NCBI GenBank assembly: GCA_002811645.1
Contig: PDIP01000048.1
Location: 1 to 48,459, forward strand
From: Corallochytrium limacisporum
Lineage: Eukaryota; Opisthokonta
Direction of reading: 5' to 3'
Length of the DNA: 48,459 nucleotides
The translations under genes were made by a program, and so were the position numbers. This document shows positions 46,901 to 48,459 of this stretch, one piece after another (position 1 is the first letter of the stretch; each line of letters begins with the position of its first letter). The notes beneath the pieces were generated by a model. That model was not told the origin of the DNA. It worked only from the letters and a program-made list of their open reading frames with translations, and ran no database searches.

Positions 46901-47027
46901 AGTCGGCAGCCGCATTCTGCCGATCCGTAGGTAACCCATGAGTGGTTTGTATCGTGACCACAAGGGCAACGACGAGCCGTACCACGCCTTCCATACTACT
47001 AAGATGTATGTACGAACGCCTCAACAT
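43992..47027 (-). CDS. Ethylene-receptor (ETR1)-like hybrid histidine kinase with two receivers
   Basis: 1011 residues. Residues 12-31 form an extra hydrophobic N-terminal segment (possible signal peptide), as in plant subfamily II receptors. The three-helix ethylene-binding domain spans about 65-160. Asp72, Tyr79, Ile82, Pro83, Ile109, Cys112 and His116 match ETR1 residues 25, 32, 35, 36, 62, 65 and 69 at a constant offset of 47. Cys and His bind the copper cofactor in plants. A GAF domain follows (about 200-365), then HisKA with His406 in MSHELRTPMNAIIAL, and a HATPase with Asn523, DTGVGIPE and GGTGLGLA. The first receiver (684-800) lacks the acidic pair and the conserved Lys, so it is degenerate. 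The second (850-970) is complete, with Asp857, Asp900 and Lys955. The likely site is the ER or plasma membrane. Ethylene sensing is inferred, not shown. Confidence 0.95.
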   Translation of the reverse strand: MLRRSYIHLSSMEGVVRLVVALVVTIQTTHGLPTDRQNAAADLNIMEAGDPAVLYGGPISSDAMQWTVFISDVLIALSYFAIPAQIMYFMAHLGNFPYRYVVGLLEAFILACGLSHLMMALEFLDRPRFAYSGASKVATAVISVVTAVAMARVIPQILEFPARLTSLEDEVRNRLEVTKALKEENTRFAKFKQFNDTVRSSIKVSTVAARATKAFVDLCDLGMCSIYLPSLDECEKGEVLKLQHKYSVAGNIPVPKVLPHYFTSGRDLPYSAGAEFLNLNETAGLGQLIRSEFRHCVPILLHYRPFNDDTSANTDSDINGSWERGNDAIIVLYSDRPIGGPEATIAIEAATTISIALEQAYQLRKEANNLRILANQKMMNHRLQEAKIMAEMKTKLKSEFLAVMSHELRTPMNAIIALISVLDTSRMTAEQKETFETIKSSSKTLLSILNDILDFSKYESISFQLENSPFDIVDCVQGCISLFASSAYDSKIALRYRIDPQTPQILQGDSLRLRQVMVNLTSNAIKFTSKGHVRIDVTGREISSDEYELACADAANFCSSFFDESVGQLHKAGSNNNRYSDLRHRYCSLKICISDTGVGIPEDSIPTLFQSFRQLDGSTTREYGGTGLGLAICKKLVSLMRGKIEVKSKLGRGSEFTVTVNLQIPEEYGACGENRCSHPTLLQDYAILVTASEIEAEDYSASLRLCGINQTKYFKQLQDAASAMLDTQRAGRRLPMIALIDIELSTPETMKNIHWWNQHFIVIFLSGNPSKERSLLADCPHRALVMRPMLISTLRNELSSLCPRCQESSLNMNVNRLDDAKQQDVQVPSQRSSVTRDSSTGSVVSEDSSMTILLVEDNKINQKVMRRLLDRLNHKYDIANNGAEGAEMAMSKYYDCALIDLCMPVMDGYSSSRRMNAHFGRSSSERPYIVALSADARPDTEEKARECGMDDFVPKPIDLGTLKACLKRAREYRKRRSLQLTTPDSLLSNGTNGGEHTTRDSDEPLIDWASD

Positions 47028-48459
47028 CCTTCGACCCTAAGACTTGGAAGGATATTCTTCAACACCCGTTGTATTCGTGTAAACCATGTTGTCGATTCAC
47101 CAACAGTTTCTTTTGTTACTAAATCTTCGGTGCAGTTTCGCTGTGACAATTCACATCTTTCCCATGTGAGATCGCATGCTATATATCCTCATATAGCTCT
47201 TGAACCGCACGTTGCACAGTCCGATTACGAATGGTGGTCAGAGGAAGCAACGAACGGTTGTCCAAGTGCGAACCTTTTAGATCGCGAGACAGATCTGTGA
47301 GAAGGCTTGACTACAGTAGATCCTGTGACATAGATTCATCCCGTGGATTGCGGTTCAAAAGACATATCCGAGATCCCATTAGGGACGTTCTTTTGTGTTG
47401 CTGGCGGGCTGGACATATCGGCCCCTGATGACGGTCATTAACACCTATTGACAGTGGGAAGTTGAAGGTGGCAGCTTTTGCTCCAGACCTTCCCCCGTTC
47501 TCTAACCATCCCTTTTTTCCACTGTCGACGAGAAAAGAAATTTCTGGTGAAGAAAAAAATGAGAAAAAGCAAACCGGAGATGTTCCCCCTCCCCCACAAA
47601 CACACACGCACACACTGCAGGAGGGGGAGAGAAGCAAAATAGTTATAAGCGGCATATTATGTATAGATATCTCCTTCCTGATTGTTTGGGCCCAATGACA
47701 CACACACGCACCCTCTTCACTTCTTTCGTTGCACACAGGAATTTCGTATCCACCTCTTCCCCCCCCCCTTTCCTTTCCCCTCATCTCTGTTCCCTCACCA
47801 CCCCAACCTCTCTTGCGACCACCACTTTTCCTGCTGAATCCCCAATTTCCCCCCTCCTCCTCCCTCCCCCGCTGTGACTCCCACACCGCTTTTGCTGAGA
47901 TCAGCGGATGATGGATCTTCTCTGGCTGTGCAAGTAGATAAATTTCTGTCCATGCTGGAATATCAACATCAGCGCAACTGACCTGTTTTGGGAACGGTTG
48001 AAGTTTGCGCTACTGCGCGATCTCTGCCTATGATTGTGGGTACGTGGAACCTTGTGTGTCGGGGCCGGCCAACCAACATACGTATAATCATTCCTTCAAC
48101 ACGGGGCGGTAGAAAACCTGCATGGTCGGGGTAAACGGTACCTCCTGTGAGCCGCTTGTACTCGCATGCCCCCAATGAATTTCTGGCACTCCTTTCTTGA
48201 ATAAAAACTCACACCAAAGTGTGGCAAGGGGGTTGGCCAACAAAACGGCAGGCACTCAGCCACAACACCACCGTGTGCATTGTTCGTTCATAGTCAACGA
48301 GCCGGCAGCGAACGAAAGGGGAGTGGAAGGAGAGCCATGCATCGAAAATAAGAAAAAGGGAAGCAAAGATTCACCTCAGTGGGAGGTGTTGCGGCCACGA
48401 AGGGCACGTGCACAGATGCCCACCCTTCCGACATCGGCTGGCTTAGGGGTGGGGAGGGG
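47028..48459. other. 5' flank of the ETR1-like kinase and window end, no gene seen
   Basis: The first 400 bases are the likely promoter of the minus-strand kinase. 47440-47890 is pyrimidine-rich low-complexity sequence, with ACACACGCACAC near 47600 and 47700 and a C10 run at 47760. The remainder is unique sequence with no supported frame. A gene beginning beyond the window could have its promoter here. Confidence 0.5.

Overview
The window looks like a piece of nuclear chromosome from a unicellular, intron-poor eukaryote, most likely an opisthokont: an early-diverging fungus or a unicellular relative of animals. The pointers are Kozak-type starts, GT-AG introns, an AATAAA signal after several genes, and a eukaryotic tRNA-Leu. 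The genes include a histone, U2AF, a CAF-1 subunit, an ELM2-SANT-GATA regulator, a WHEP-bearing glycyl-tRNA synthetase and a 2Fe-2S ferrochelatase very close to the animal enzyme. Two phytohormone-receptor-like hybrid histidine kinases are also present, a combination reported for early-diverging fungi and other protists. There are 14 protein genes and one tRNA in 48 kb (about 3.3 kb per gene), and almost all are single-exon. A named species cannot be fixed from this sequence alone; an intron-poor holozoan such as Corallochytrium would fit the gene density, but that is a guess.

Layout. 1-4.7 kb: a VOC/glyoxalase-fold protein (+) and a CHASE-domain hybrid histidine kinase (-). 4.7-11.3 kb: a gene-poor stretch with only tRNA-Leu(AAG), made of low-complexity purine/pyrimidine tracts and then unique sequence. 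11.3-14.3 kb: mitochondrial ferrochelatase (+) and a strongly codon-biased M20 metallopeptidase (-), convergent. 14.3-19 kb: a second gene desert. 19-29 kb: the housekeeping core, with the ELM2-SANT-GATA regulator (+), CAF-1 p60 (+) with a perfect E2F-type site upstream, a tyrosine phosphatase (-), histone H2A (-) and glycyl-tRNA synthetase (+). 29-36.5 kb: a large ankyrin membrane protein (-), a small secreted eight-cysteine protein (+) and an FAD oxidoreductase (-). 38.7-47 kb: a U2AF large subunit with an unusual N-terminal SAP domain (-), a second ankyrin membrane protein (+) and an ETR1-type hybrid histidine kinase (-). 47-48.5 kb: no gene seen.

How the genes fit together. There are no operons. 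The functional links visible are thematic. The CHASE kinase and the ETR1-like kinase could both feed a phosphorelay through HPt proteins not in this window. CAF-1 p60, H2A and the chromatin regulator serve chromatin assembly and control. Glycyl-tRNA synthetase and perhaps the phosphatase carry in-frame upstream starts that would send part of the product to mitochondria.

The most interesting items are the ETR1-like receptor, which keeps all seven residues known to be needed for ethylene binding at identical spacing, and the SAP-U2AF65 protein, which has no RS domain. Next are H2A and the GATA gene, where the apparent stop codon sits inside a perfect 5' splice-site consensus.
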